From contig CAAFHX010000033.1 in assembly GCA_900762815.1 (NCBI GenBank), forward strand, positions 1 through 20,477: DNA of 20,477 bases. Direction: 5' to 3'. The notes below the pieces were generated by a model, which saw only the letters and a list, made by a program, of their open reading frames with translations, had not been told where the DNA came from and made no database searches. This stretch comes from Candidatus Avelusimicrobium facis. GTDB lineage: Bacteria > Elusimicrobiota > Elusimicrobia > Elusimicrobiales > Elusimicrobiaceae. The stretch's first letter is position 1; each line of letters opens with the position of its first letter. A program made the position numbers and the translations under genes. Shown here in pieces: positions 13,326 through 20,477 of this stretch.

Positions 13326-14594
13326 CTAGCGGGCCATGGTGGCCAAGCCAAAGAAAGAGGAAATGTCTTGGTCATTAAACGACACATTGGCCTTTACATT
13401 GAAATAGTTGGTCTCCAGCGAGTCGCGCATCCACGCCCCCACCGAGAAGTATTTGCTCACGCGGTAATCTACGCCGTAGGACAAATTCGGTTTATTGAAT
13501 TGCCGCCCGTTAATCACGCGGTCGCGGCCCCAATCGGTCAATTCCACCCCGGCCGTAAAGCGCTGCAAGAATTGGTGGTCGTAGAACGGTTTGACTTCCA
13601 CCGCAATGCCGCCCGCGCCGCGAATCATACCCGCAGACACCGTGGCCCAGCGGTTGTAGAGGCCAAAGCGTACGTCCAGTTTGTTGCGCTCCACATAGTC
13701 GTGCTTTTTGAGCACATCGTCCTCATTGCCGATATTGGCCATACCGATGCGGTAATACGTGTATCCGCTGGACGGGAAAATTTCTAATGCCAAGTCGCTG
13801 GAAGCGGTCCCCGGCTTGGGCGCATAAAAGAAATCATAGTCCCAATACACGCGGAAGCGGCTCATCTTGCCTACAAAGGATTTAACTTCCGTCATGGTGG
13901 TCTTTAGCTCGCTGACGCTCTGTTTGACCTGCTCCTTCATCTCTTGGTCTTTAATGAGGCTGCCCAGCACGCCTTCTTCGTTGGTGATGCTGTCCATAAC
14001 GGAGTTTAATTTATCGGTAATTTGTTCCAAATTTTTCATAGAGTCCGTCACGTACGGGCGCAGGGTTTGCACCAGCTGGTTGACATTGGCAGAGAGTTGG
14101 CGGATGTCGCGCATGGCGTCATTTAACTGCGCGCCGAATTGGCCCTGGTTGTTGACGCTCTCTACCAGCTCGCGCACGCTCTTCATCGTATCGGCGATTT
14201 GCTCGTCCATGGGTTTTTCGTCTATTCCCTTGACGTACTCCCCCGCGCGCAGCAGCCCGGCGGCCTCGCTGCCTTGCACCACTTTAATGTACTTGGTGCC
14301 GATAATCCCCGTCATCACCACGGAAAATTGCGCATCTTTGTACAGCTCCACCCCTTCATCAATGGCCGCCACCACAATGACTTGGCGGTTTTCTATTTTA
14401 ATGGCTTTGACCTTGCCCACTTCCACACCGGAAAGCTTTACTGCCGCTTTGACGGGCAGGCCCGACACGTCGGCAAATTGCACATTTACATCATAGGTGC
14501 GTGTGATGGAAAAGCCGCCTAAAAAATACAAACTAAACCCCAGGACCATCAGCCCCAGCAGCGTAAAAAGACCTAATTTTGTTTCCGGTTTCAT
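13326..14594 (-). CDS. mlaD: MlaD-like MCE protein with a beta-rich C-terminal domain
   Basis: A 422-residue substrate-binding subunit of an Mla-type lipid transporter. Residues 8-28 form one membrane helix (LGLFTLLGLMVLGFSLYFLG). Residues about 33-124 are the MCE domain (VQFADVSGLPVKAAVKLSGV and GIIGTKYIKVVQGS), which makes a hexameric ring for lipid passage. Residues about 130-245 are helical, likely a coiled coil or tube. Residues 246-422 are quite different: many short alternating, aromatic-rich strands (RVYWDYDFFY, LDVRFGLYNR, FTAGVELTDWG, LSYGVDYRVS, YFSVGAWMRD, FNVKANVSF), resembling an outer-membrane beta-barrel. E. coli MlaD is only 183 residues. The symbol reflects the MCE part and position; the full architecture is unusual. 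Confidence 0.85.
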   Translation of the reverse strand: MKPETKLGLFTLLGLMVLGFSLYFLGGFSITRTYDVNVQFADVSGLPVKAAVKLSGVEVGKVKAIKIENRQVIVVAAIDEGVELYKDAQFSVVMTGIIGTKYIKVVQGSEAAGLLRAGEYVKGIDEKPMDEQIADTMKSVRELVESVNNQGQFGAQLNDAMRDIRQLSANVNQLVQTLRPYVTDSMKNLEQITDKLNSVMDSITNEEGVLGSLIKDQEMKEQVKQSVSELKTTMTEVKSFVGKMSRFRVYWDYDFFYAPKPGTASSDLALEIFPSSGYTYYRIGMANIGNEDDVLKKHDYVERNKLDVRFGLYNRWATVSAGMIRGAGGIAVEVKPFYDHQFLQRFTAGVELTDWGRDRVINGRQFNKPNLSYGVDYRVSKYFSVGAWMRDSLETNYFNVKANVSFNDQDISSFFGLATMAR

Positions 14595-14634
14595 GTGTTT
14601 ATTCTACCTTTCGTTTAAGTTTAAATGCACTAAA

Positions 14635-14640
14635 ATTATA
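14635..14640 (-). promoter_or_regulatory. Possible internal promoter for mlaD and radA
   Basis: TATAAT on the minus strand lies in the 121-bp gap between mlaF and mlaD, about 40 bp before the mlaD ATG. The -35 region is poor. The gap itself is AT-rich and shows no terminator. Confidence 0.35.
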
Positions 14641-14715
14641 GACTACACCTATCAAACTGCGACCGTTTTCTTACAAGCAAAAAAATCACTTTGACGCCAA
14701 AAACTGCCGAAAAAA

Positions 14716-15477
14716 CTAGCCTCGCAGTTTCATTTGGATAGGCCCTTGGCTGGAGCCGTCCACAAACTGCCGCACATACGGGTTGTCCGTGCGGCGGAAA
14801 TCCTCCGGCGTGCCGTACATCATTATTTTGCCCTCATATAAAAAGGCAATGTAATCCGAAATCTTAAAGGCCGAGTGCATATCATGTGTAATGACAACGG
14901 ACGTTACGCCGATTTTCTTCTTCATCTCCAAAATCAAATCGCTGATGACGTCGGACATAATCGGGTCCAGGCCGGTGGTCGGCTCGTCGTACAAAATACA
15001 GGCCGGGCGAACGGCCAGCACGCGCGCCAGGCTGACGCGTTTGCGCATCCCGCCGGAGAGCTCCGAGGGGTTCAGCGCGGCCACTTCCGGCTTGAGCCCC
15101 ACCATGGCCAGCTTTTCTTTGACAACCGCCGGGTATTGGTCCTTGGGCGTATCGGTCAAATACTGCAGCCCAAAGGCCACATTTTCCCCCACGGTCATGG
15201 AGTCAAACAAAGCCCCCTCTTGAAACAAATACCCAAAGTGCCGCCGCACCGCCGCCAGGCGGAACGGGTCGCTGACGCGGGTAATGTCTTTGCCGTTGAC
15301 GATAATCTGCCCGCCGTCGGCCGTTTGCAGACGCATCATACATTTAATCAGCGTACTCTTGCCCGAGCCGGAACCGCCCAAAATAGAGGTTACTTTGCCG
15401 TCCTCTATTTTCAGGTTGACGTCTTGCAATACCGCGTGGGAGCCGAAGCTCTTTTTTAAATGTTTGATCTCTATCAT
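14716..15477 (-). CDS. mlaF: Mla-type lipid transport ATPase
   Basis: A 253-residue ABC ATPase that powers lipid transport through MlaE. Walker A is GGSGSGKST (34-42), the Q-loop is in GYLFQEGALFDSMTV, the signature is LSGGMRKRVSLAR, Walker B is ACILYDEPTTGLDP, and the switch His is in VVITHDM. The FQEGALFDS and SGGMRKR forms are hallmarks of the MlaF/Ttg2A group. The start codon follows the mlaE stop directly (TAAATG), so the two are coupled. Confidence 0.95.
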   Translation of the reverse strand: MIEIKHLKKSFGSHAVLQDVNLKIEDGKVTSILGGSGSGKSTLIKCMMRLQTADGGQIIVNGKDITRVSDPFRLAAVRRHFGYLFQEGALFDSMTVGENVAFGLQYLTDTPKDQYPAVVKEKLAMVGLKPEVAALNPSELSGGMRKRVSLARVLAVRPACILYDEPTTGLDPIMSDVISDLILEMKKKIGVTSVVITHDMHSAFKISDYIAFLYEGKIMMYGTPEDFRRTDNPYVRQFVDGSSQGPIQMKLRG

Positions 15478-16254
15478 TTAAATTCCAAACGCCGTCAAAA
15501 TGGCGGTTAAGAAATAATCCAGCACCAAAATCATCACAATGCACGTTACCACGGCCCCGGTGGTGGCTTTGCCCACCCCCTCGGCGCCGCCCCGGGTGCT
15601 GATGCCCTTGTAGCAGCAGACCGTCGCCACCAAGAAAGCAAACACGAAGGATTTTAAGAACCCGTGCATAAAATCGTTGACGTCCATAAAGGTGGTGATG
15701 TCGCTGGTGTAAATTTCGCCCGGAACGCCCAAGGCATACACCGCCACCAACCAGCCGCCGATAATACCGAAAAAATTGGAAAACACCGTCAGTATCGGCA
15801 TGGTCAGCAAAAAGGCAAACATCCGGGGGATGACCAAATACTGCGTCGGGTTGGTGCCCAAGGTATGCAAGGCGTCCAACTGCTCGGTAACGGCCATGGT
15901 GCCGATATGCGCCGTCACGGCCGCCCCAGCCCGTCCGGCCACCACCACCCCGGTCAACACGGGGCCCAACTCGCGAATGAGTGAAAAAGATACAATGGTG
16001 CCCACATAAATGGGGTCGCCGAAGATGCTGTTAATGGTATTGCCCGCCTGCAGCGCCAGCACCATGCCCGTAAACAGGCTGGTCAGTGCCGTCACGCCAA
16101 AAGATTCTACGCCTATCACCACACTCTGCCGAACAAATTGCTTAAATTCAAAGCGCGAACGCACCAACCAAAACCCAATGGAGCGCACCATTTCGGCCGC
16201 TCCGCCGGTTTGGCTGAGCCAATGCATCATCAGTTTGCCCAGGGAAGTAATCAT
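15478..16254 (-). CDS. mlaE: Mla-type lipid transport permease
   Basis: A 258-residue inner-membrane protein of the MlaE family with about five hydrophobic segments. Family landmarks: RQSVVIGVESFGVTALTSLF, TGMVLALQAGNTI, SFSLIRELGPVLTGVVVAGRAGAAVTAHIGTMAVTEQLDAL (the conserved loop that contacts the ATPase) and VPRMFAFLLTMPIL-like hydrophobic stretches. It pairs with MlaF and the MCE protein MlaD. Its ATG overlaps the alr stop by 4 bp. MlaB and MlaC partners are not in the window. Confidence 0.95.
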   Translation of the reverse strand: MITSLGKLMMHWLSQTGGAAEMVRSIGFWLVRSRFEFKQFVRQSVVIGVESFGVTALTSLFTGMVLALQAGNTINSIFGDPIYVGTIVSFSLIRELGPVLTGVVVAGRAGAAVTAHIGTMAVTEQLDALHTLGTNPTQYLVIPRMFAFLLTMPILTVFSNFFGIIGGWLVAVYALGVPGEIYTSDITTFMDVNDFMHGFLKSFVFAFLVATVCCYKGISTRGGAEGVGKATTGAVVTCIVMILVLDYFLTAILTAFGI

Positions 16255-17360
16255 ATCTCTTGGTAAAACCTCTTCACGCGCGGCATCAGCAGCGTGGTCA
16301 GTTCATAGTCAATGGTGCCCGCCCAACCGGCCAGTTCTTGGGCGCGGATTTGCTGCGCGCCCTGTTTGCCGATGAGCACCGCCTCATCGCCCACCCGGGC
16401 CCCGGCCACGGCAGATACATCCACCATGCACATATCCATGGTAATATTGCCCAGCACCGGGCAGCGCACCCCGCCGATAAGCACCTGGGCCTTGTTAGAC
16501 AAAGCGCGTAAATAGCCGTCCCCATACCCCACGGGCAGGGTGGCCACCTTCATCGTACGCGGCGCAATAAAACTGCGGTTGTAGCTGATGCTGGCCCCTT
16601 GGGTAACGTCCTTTAGAAACACCAGGCGGCTTTTGAAGGACAAAACCGGCTCGTACCCGTCGGCCAGCCCCAAGGCCGAATGGCCCGTGCGCACCATATC
16701 GCAATACGTGTCCGGGCGCAGCGCAATGGCCGGCGAAGCCGCCATATGGCACAGCTGCACCGGGATTTTATGCAAACGCACATTGGTCATGGTATCGCGA
16801 AAGTAGCCGATTTGCTCCTCGGTGTACGCCGGGTCGGTATCTACGCTGGAGAGGTGGGTAAACAACCCCTCCAATAGGATAAATTCGTCGCCGTGCAACT
16901 CGTGGATGATGTGCATCACGCCGCCGCGGCGGGTGCCGATGCGGCCCATGCCGCTGTCTTGCTTGACGTGGCAGCGGGCCTTTTTGCCCAGCTTGCGGGC
17001 AATTTGTTTAATGGCCCGGGCCGCTTCCACGCTGGCCACCGCCACGGATAAATCGTATTCAATGGCGTATTCAAACGCCTCAAACGGATACAAGCTGCCC
17101 AGCACCAGCACGGGCAAAGTTACCCCGGCTTGGCGCAGCAAAATCCCCTCTTCCACCGAAGCCGCCCCAAAAAAGTCGCACAAGCGGTGCTGCTGGGCAT
17201 ACAGGCCCAGCTGCGCAGCCCCGTGCCCGTAGGCATTGGCCTTGAGGACGGACAAAATTTTGACCGCCGGACCTACTTGGGCGCGGATTTTTTGCAGGTT
17301 GCGCCCGTAGGCGGCTAAGTTGATTTCGGCCCATGTCGGGCGCAGAAACGGAATTTCCAC
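16251..17360 (-). CDS. alr: Alanine racemase
   Basis: A 369-residue PLP enzyme that makes D-alanine for peptidoglycan. LKANAYGHG carries the PLP lysine (Lys40), SYNRSF carries the catalytic tyrosine on the other face, and LPVGYGDGYLRAL and the metal-free C-terminal barrel motif ITMDMCMVDVS are family-typical. It starts 2 bases after the dnaB stop and overlaps mlaE, so it sits inside a tight operon. A DnaB-Alr neighbourhood is common in bacteria. Nothing unusual in its sequence. Confidence 0.96.
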   Translation of the reverse strand: MEIPFLRPTWAEINLAAYGRNLQKIRAQVGPAVKILSVLKANAYGHGAAQLGLYAQQHRLCDFFGAASVEEGILLRQAGVTLPVLVLGSLYPFEAFEYAIEYDLSVAVASVEAARAIKQIARKLGKKARCHVKQDSGMGRIGTRRGGVMHIIHELHGDEFILLEGLFTHLSSVDTDPAYTEEQIGYFRDTMTNVRLHKIPVQLCHMAASPAIALRPDTYCDMVRTGHSALGLADGYEPVLSFKSRLVFLKDVTQGASISYNRSFIAPRTMKVATLPVGYGDGYLRALSNKAQVLIGGVRCPVLGNITMDMCMVDVSAVAGARVGDEAVLIGKQGAQQIRAQELAGWAGTIDYELTTLLMPRVKRFYQEI

Positions 17361-17362
17361 AA

Positions 17363-18769
17363 TTACTCCGGGATGACCATCGTCCCCTCTTCCACGGGGC
17401 CCATGGCCACGTTCTCGGGAGCGGGGTTGGTAAATAACGTATATTCGCCAAAAAAGCTTAAATCCACATCCCCCACCGGGCCGTTGCGCTGTTTGGCGAT
17501 AATCAGCGTGGCTTTATGCTGCAAGGCGGGGTCATCACGCTTATAATATCCGTCGCGGTGGATGAGGGCCACCACGTCGGCGTCCTGCTCAATAGAGCCT
17601 GACTCGCGCAAGTCGGAAAGTTGCGGCTTGTTGTCGGCGCGGCTCTTGTCTTCGTTTTTACGGCTCAACTGCGAAAGCGCCAGCACCGGCACGTTTAAGT
17701 TACGCGCCAGCTCTTTAAGCATGCGGGAAATTTCCGACACTTCCTGCTGGCGGCTCTCTTGACGACCGGAGGAACGGATGAGCTGCAAATAGTCTATGAT
17801 AATCAACCCCAGCTCTTTGCCCTGTTTGGCCAGCTCATTGGCCAAGCGGCGCGCCCGCATGCGGATTTCGGTAATGGTAATACCCGGGGTATCGTCAATA
17901 AACATCGGCGCGTCGGAGAGGCGGGCCAATTCGCGCGTTAAATCCGGCCATTTGTTGCGCGGGAACATGCCGGAGCTGACCTTGTGCACCTCGGCCATGG
18001 CCGCAGAGCACAGCATACGGGTGTAAATGGATTCGCTGCCCATTTCCAACGAAAAGATAGCCGTCGGCACGCCGCAATTCACGCATGCATGGTGGGCAAT
18101 ATTAAGCGCCAAGGCGGTTTTCCCCTGGCTGGGACGCGCGCCCAAAATAATCAAGTCCGCCTTGCGCAAACCGCCGGTTTTATAGTCAAACTCCGTAAAC
18201 CCGGTGGGAACGCCTTTGACGGGGTTTTTGTTCAGGTGCGCTTTTTCAATGGATTCCATGACCTTGACGGCCAAATCTTTAGAGGAGACAAACCCGCGCA
18301 AATCTTGCTTTTGGCTGAGCTTAAAAATTTGTTCTTGGGCCAGGTCTATCAGTTTTTCCGGCTCGTCCTCGCCCCGGTAGCACTCCTGCACCAAGGAGGT
18401 GGCCGTGCGGATCAGGTCGCGCACGAGGAACTTCTTATACACAATGTTGGCATAGTGTTCCACATGGGCGGCGGTGGAGACCTTGTTGATGAGGTCGGTC
18501 AAATACAGCTCTCCCCCCACCTGCAAGAGCAGGTTTTGGGTTTTGAGCTCCTCGGTCAGCGTAACCAGGTCCACCGCTTGGTTTTTGTCCACCAGGGTCT
18601 TTATGGCGGCAAAAATCTTTTGGTGGGCCTCTTTATAAAAGTGTTCCGGTTTTAAAATATCCAAGGCCCGCTCTACCGCCTCGGACTCCATAAGCATAGA
18701 GCCCAAGACGGCCATTTCGGCGTCTAAAGCTTGGGGAGGGATTTTTTCTTCCAATAAATTGCTTGCCAT
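17363..18769 (-). CDS. dnaB: Replicative DNA helicase DnaB
   Basis: A 468-residue hexameric helicase that unwinds DNA at the replication fork. The start at 18769 (MASNLLEEKIPPQALDAE) has AAGAGG five bases upstream; the frame is open further but would run across the promoter. The N-terminal DnaB domain covers about residues 8-110 (PPQALDAEMAVLGSML, EHFYKEAHQKIFAAI). The RecA-like domain follows: GARPSQGKTALALN (Walker A, about 210-222), EISRMLKELARNL, LIIIDYLQLI (Walker B), and SDLRESGSIEQDADVV near the end. Normal length, no intein. It is the first gene of the dnaB-alr-mla-radA run. Confidence 0.97.
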   Translation of the reverse strand: MASNLLEEKIPPQALDAEMAVLGSMLMESEAVERALDILKPEHFYKEAHQKIFAAIKTLVDKNQAVDLVTLTEELKTQNLLLQVGGELYLTDLINKVSTAAHVEHYANIVYKKFLVRDLIRTATSLVQECYRGEDEPEKLIDLAQEQIFKLSQKQDLRGFVSSKDLAVKVMESIEKAHLNKNPVKGVPTGFTEFDYKTGGLRKADLIILGARPSQGKTALALNIAHHACVNCGVPTAIFSLEMGSESIYTRMLCSAAMAEVHKVSSGMFPRNKWPDLTRELARLSDAPMFIDDTPGITITEIRMRARRLANELAKQGKELGLIIIDYLQLIRSSGRQESRQQEVSEISRMLKELARNLNVPVLALSQLSRKNEDKSRADNKPQLSDLRESGSIEQDADVVALIHRDGYYKRDDPALQHKATLIIAKQRNGPVGDVDLSFFGEYTLFTNPAPENVAMGPVEEGTMVIPE

Positions 18770-18827
18770 ACCAACCTCTTGCGGCGAAAAATAGTCCGGC
18801 TCCTGCGCGCGCGGGGGCCTTTTGTTT

Positions 18828-18837
18828 ATTGTAGCAA
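18828..18837 (-). promoter_or_regulatory. Extended -10 promoter of dnaB
   Basis: On the minus strand TTGCTACAAT (TACAAT is the complement of 18828-18833), matching the TTGCTATRAT elements of kdsA and guaC. It lies about 60 bp before the dnaB ATG. No good -35. Confidence 0.45.
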
Positions 18838-18907
18838 TTTTGCCCCCGTTAAATCCCCTTTCTTGCGCAGCGGCCGGAATTTTTTTAATTACACCCGGCA
18901 AAAAATA

Positions 18908-18913
18908 TATAAT
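18908..18913 (+). promoter_or_regulatory. -10 box of the HIT gene, probable leaderless start
   Basis: TATAAT ends six bases before the ATG at 18920, so transcription should begin at or beside the A of the start codon. There is no Shine-Dalgarno box between. Confidence 0.5.
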
Positions 18914-18919
18914 GAAAAT

Positions 18920-19255
18920 ATGAACTGCATATTTTGTGGCATTGTCAGTGGGGAAATCAAAAGCCAAATCGTCTATGAAAATGATGATGTGGTGGCGTTT
19001 AAAGATTTAAATCCGCAAGCGCCCACCCATTTGCTGATTATCCCCAAAAAACACATCAGCCGCCTGGCCGAAGCGCAAGACGGCGACGCCGAACTGTTGG
19101 GCAAGGTGCTGCTGGCCGCCCGCGATTTGGCCAAAAAATACGATATTAAGGATTTCCGCCTGGTTACCAACAACGGCAAGGGCGCAGGGCAGAGCGTGGA
19201 CCATTTGCACTTTCACCTCATGGCCGGCCGCCGCTTTCTGTGGCCCGCAGGCTGA
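18920..19255 (+). CDS. HIT family hydrolase (HinT-like)
   Basis: A 111-residue histidine-triad protein. Family features: the N-terminal CIFCGIVSGEI, VVAFKDLNPQAPTHLLIIPKKHI, NNGKGAGQSVDHLHFHLMAGR, where HLHFH is the catalytic histidine triad. HinT-type enzymes cleave nucleoside phosphoramidates and AMP-lysine-type adducts; the physiological substrate is unclear. The start at 18920 gives the standard HinT N-terminus; the frame is open upstream but the extra residues are not family-like. Divergent from dnaB, and closed by a terminator. Confidence 0.93.
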   Translation: MNCIFCGIVSGEIKSQIVYENDDVVAFKDLNPQAPTHLLIIPKKHISRLAEAQDGDAELLGKVLLAARDLAKKYDIKDFRLVTNNGKGAGQSVDHLHFHLMAGRRFLWPAG

Positions 19256-19275
19256 TTTTACGTCAGACAGCCATC

Positions 19276-19305
19276 AAAATCCCCGGGTCTGATCCCGGGG
19301 CTTTT
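19276..19305 (+). terminator. Rho-independent terminator of the HIT gene
   Basis: CCCCGGG (19281-19287) pairs with CCCGGGG (19294-19300) around TCTGAT and is followed by CTTTT. AAAAT lies on the left. It sits about 20 bp past the HIT stop codon. Confidence 0.75.
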
Positions 19306-19464
19306 CATGTGAGCCATCTTGATCTTACCAACATATGCAACCGCTAAAAATAATAAATTGTATACATATTGCTACTCGGCTCACTCGTTTCTGCACTTCC
19401 CCCTGTTACCGTCCGGCAGAAATCACGTCCCTTTTGGTTGTCGCGCGGAAAAACCCAACAAGAA

Positions 19465-19503
19465 ATAATGGAAGATCCTGAACTACAACCTTTCAGGATG
19501 ACC
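19465..19503 (-). repeat. Hairpin repeat, copy C
   Basis: Same 39-bp unit as copies A and B, in the orientation of B. Over 19467-19507 it matches B (123-163) at 39 of 41 positions. The stem is 19475-19482 paired with 19492-19499, 8 bp, with a 9-nt loop. Some similarity continues outside the unit (AAACAGCAAAAA follows in both). No inverted partner is seen next to this copy. Confidence 0.75.
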
Positions 19504-19577
19504 CCTTATTTGGTAAACAGCAAAAAACAAATAACAATAAGGTTGTTTACAAGGCTGCCCCGGTAGAAGATTATATG

Positions 19578-19680
19578 ATTTTTCAAATTCGCTTTCGGTT
19601 GGCTGGGTTTAGTTGAGGTGCAGCATAGCGCCAGCTATGTAAGCACCAAGAGACAGCCAAATGAACCGAATTTGGAAAAT
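19578..19680. repeat. 103-nt nested hairpin between the HIT gene and rex
   Basis: An outer 14-bp stem (19578-19591 with 19667-19680, one G-T pair), then TTGGCTG (19599-19605) with CAGCCAA (19654-19660), GGTGC (19617-19621) with GCACC (19643-19647), and an apical CATAGC (19624-19629) with GCTATG (19634-19639) closing a GCCA loop. It has no coding potential. With the HIT terminator and copy C it fills most of the 514-bp gene-free stretch 19256-19769. A non-coding RNA or a small palindromic repeat element are both possible. Confidence 0.65.
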
Positions 19681-19697
19681 TGTTTATCCACACAAGA

Positions 19698-19730
19698 CAG
19701 GCGGAGCAAATCGTTGATTTGCCCCGCCTG
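19698..19730 (-). terminator. Probable rex terminator hairpin
   Basis: CAGGCGG (19698-19704) pairs with CCGCCTG (19724-19730) and GCAAATC (19706-19712) with GATTTGC (19716-19722), with one mismatch between and a GTT loop. It lies about 40 bp past the rex stop. The minus-strand tail (TCTTGTGT) is only moderately T-rich. Confidence 0.5.
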
Positions 19731-19769
19731 CGAAAAGGTCAGCTGCATCTAGGCTGCGGCTTCGTTTTC

Positions 19770-20408
19770 CTACATGCCCCGCACTTGGGCGCACAACTCC
19801 GCCAACCCCGCCGCAATATCCTCCTGCTGTACCGCCACCCCCTCGGGCACGCTCAGCTTGACGGGGGCAAAATTCCAAATGGCCTTAATGCCGCAATCCA
19901 CCAGCGTATCGGTAATCCCCTGTGCCGCCGCGCCGGGCACAGTCAACACGGCAATCTTTAATTTCTTTTCGTCAATAATGCTCTTTAACTGCGCGGTGTG
20001 ATACACGCGCACGCCGTTGATTTGCCCGCCCACGCGCTCGGGGTGGGTGTCAAAGGCGGCTACAATTTCCAGCCCGTGATTTTTAAAGCCGGAAAACCCC
20101 AGCAGCGCCGCGCCCAAATGCCCGGCCCCGATGAGGAAAGCCTTGTTCAAATTGTCCCACCCCAAGAAATTTTCTATGGCTTCTATCGTCCCGCTGACTT
20201 TAAACCCGGCCCGGCGTTTGCTGGGCGCGCCGACGGCCTGCAAATCTTTTTTAATCACAATCGGCGGCAGGCGGGTTTCCTCGGCCAAGTCCGTAGACGA
20301 GGCCAGCTCCCGCCCGTAGGCGTGCCAGTCGCACAAGACGCGCAGGTACTGCGGCAGGCGGCGGATAGTTTGCACGCTGACGGATTTACGTTGAAAGAAA
20401 AGGCTCAT
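19770..20408 (-). CDS. rex: Redox-sensing transcriptional repressor Rex
   Basis: A 212-residue repressor that senses the NADH/NAD+ ratio and controls fermentation and respiration genes. The N-terminal winged helix covers about residues 10-80 (VSVQTIRRLPQYLRVLCDWH, then ASSTDLAEETRLPPIVIKKD, the recognition part). The Rossmann domain starts at FLIGAGHLGAALL (GxGxxG at 94-99), with FDTHPERVG after the second strand and a C-terminal helix that swaps in the dimer. AAGGAG lies nine bases before the ATG. Just upstream, an 18-bp palindrome follows a TATGAT box, so autoregulation is likely. Confidence 0.95.
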   Translation of the reverse strand: MSLFFQRKSVSVQTIRRLPQYLRVLCDWHAYGRELASSTDLAEETRLPPIVIKKDLQAVGAPSKRRAGFKVSGTIEAIENFLGWDNLNKAFLIGAGHLGAALLGFSGFKNHGLEIVAAFDTHPERVGGQINGVRVYHTAQLKSIIDEKKLKIAVLTVPGAAAQGITDTLVDCGIKAIWNFAPVKLSVPEGVAVQQEDIAAGLAELCAQVRGM

Positions 20409-20433
20409 AGAAAGGGACTCCTTGTCAAATCGC

Positions 20434-20458
20434 TAGATATTTCAATATCTACATCATA
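20434..20458 (-). promoter_or_regulatory. rex promoter with palindromic operator candidate
   Basis: TATGAT on the minus strand (complement of 20453-20458) is followed at once by the palindrome TAGATAT-TGAA-ATATCTA (20434-20451), which would cover the transcription start. This is where a repressor would block. It is AT-rich with 7-bp arms; it does not contain the TTGTGAA core of well-known Rex sites, so binding by Rex is an inference. Confidence 0.45.
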
Positions 20459-20477
20459 CCCGTTAAAAAGCTTTTTG

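Noticed and set aside
15478..18769. The dnaB-alr-mla-radA order as a new functional system
   Set aside because: Tight spacing shows co-transcription, but these are ordinary core genes and their products have separate known roles.
18798..18830. GC-rich hairpin followed by TTTTGTTTATT on the plus strand, terminator-like
   Set aside because: No plus-strand gene ends there; it lies in the dnaB 5' region, and the stem needs two G-T pairs and has almost no loop. It could stop antisense transcription, but the support is weak.
19369..19566. 65-residue open frame in the gap after the HIT gene
   Set aside because: It is produced partly by translating hairpin repeat copy C; no ribosome-binding site and no domain.
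19684..19692. Perfect DnaA box TTATCCACA
   Set aside because: A single 9-mer in 20 kb can occur by chance; no box cluster, no AT-rich unwinding region and no dnaA or dnaN nearby, so no origin is called.

Overview
The window looks like chromosomal core DNA of a Gram-negative (LPS-making) bacterium with mid-range GC. It carries a Kdo and LPS-export operon, an Mla-type lipid-transport operon, housekeeping genes (dnaB, radA, alr, guaC, rex) and an unusually high number of scattered type IV pilin-like genes. That mix, with a metal-type KdsA and many stand-alone pilins, best fits the Elusimicrobiota (Elusimicrobium-like gut lineages). This placement is an inference from recalled family traits; no database was searched. 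No phage, transposase, integrase, CRISPR, tRNA or rRNA gene was seen.

Layout. 1-256: gene-free, with a pair of inverted, covarying hairpin repeats and the terminator of the first gene. 257-1094: an MgtE-N/CBS protein without a membrane domain (minus strand), divergent from the next unit. 1095-2731: an AlbA_2-domain protein overlapping a pilin by ATGA. 2779-7775: an envelope operon, kdsA, a small membrane protein, kdsD, lptC, lptA, lptB and cysE, with very short gaps or overlaps. 7788-7823: a bidirectional terminator. 7839-9309: three tandem pilin genes (minus) behind a good sigma70-type promoter. 9456-11071: guaC and a SlyD-like FKBP isomerase (plus). 11086-11116: a second bidirectional terminator. 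11115-11639: a fifth pilin (minus), with about 300 bp of hairpin-rich DNA upstream. 11952-18769: a minus-strand run dnaB, alr, mlaE, mlaF, mlaD, radA, in that transcription order. 18920-19255: a HIT protein, apparently leaderless. 19256-19769: about 510 bp without a gene, holding a terminator, a third copy of the hairpin repeat, a long nested hairpin and the probable rex terminator. 19770-20408: rex (minus) with a palindrome just upstream.

How the parts work together. KdsD and KdsA make Kdo-8-phosphate for the LPS core; LptB, LptC and LptA are parts of the machine that moves LPS to the outer membrane. MlaE, MlaF and MlaD form a phospholipid ABC importer/exporter, and Alr feeds peptidoglycan, so most of the window serves the cell envelope. 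The pilin-like genes are not accompanied by pilus assembly genes here.

The most notable points are: a dispersed hairpin repeat whose copies differ by two compensatory base-pair changes; two other long perfect or near-perfect nested hairpins in intergenic DNA; an MlaD whose C-terminal 175 residues look like a beta-barrel; LptC and LptA both with lipoprotein signals; and two genes whose -10 box lies so close to the ATG that their mRNAs should be leaderless.
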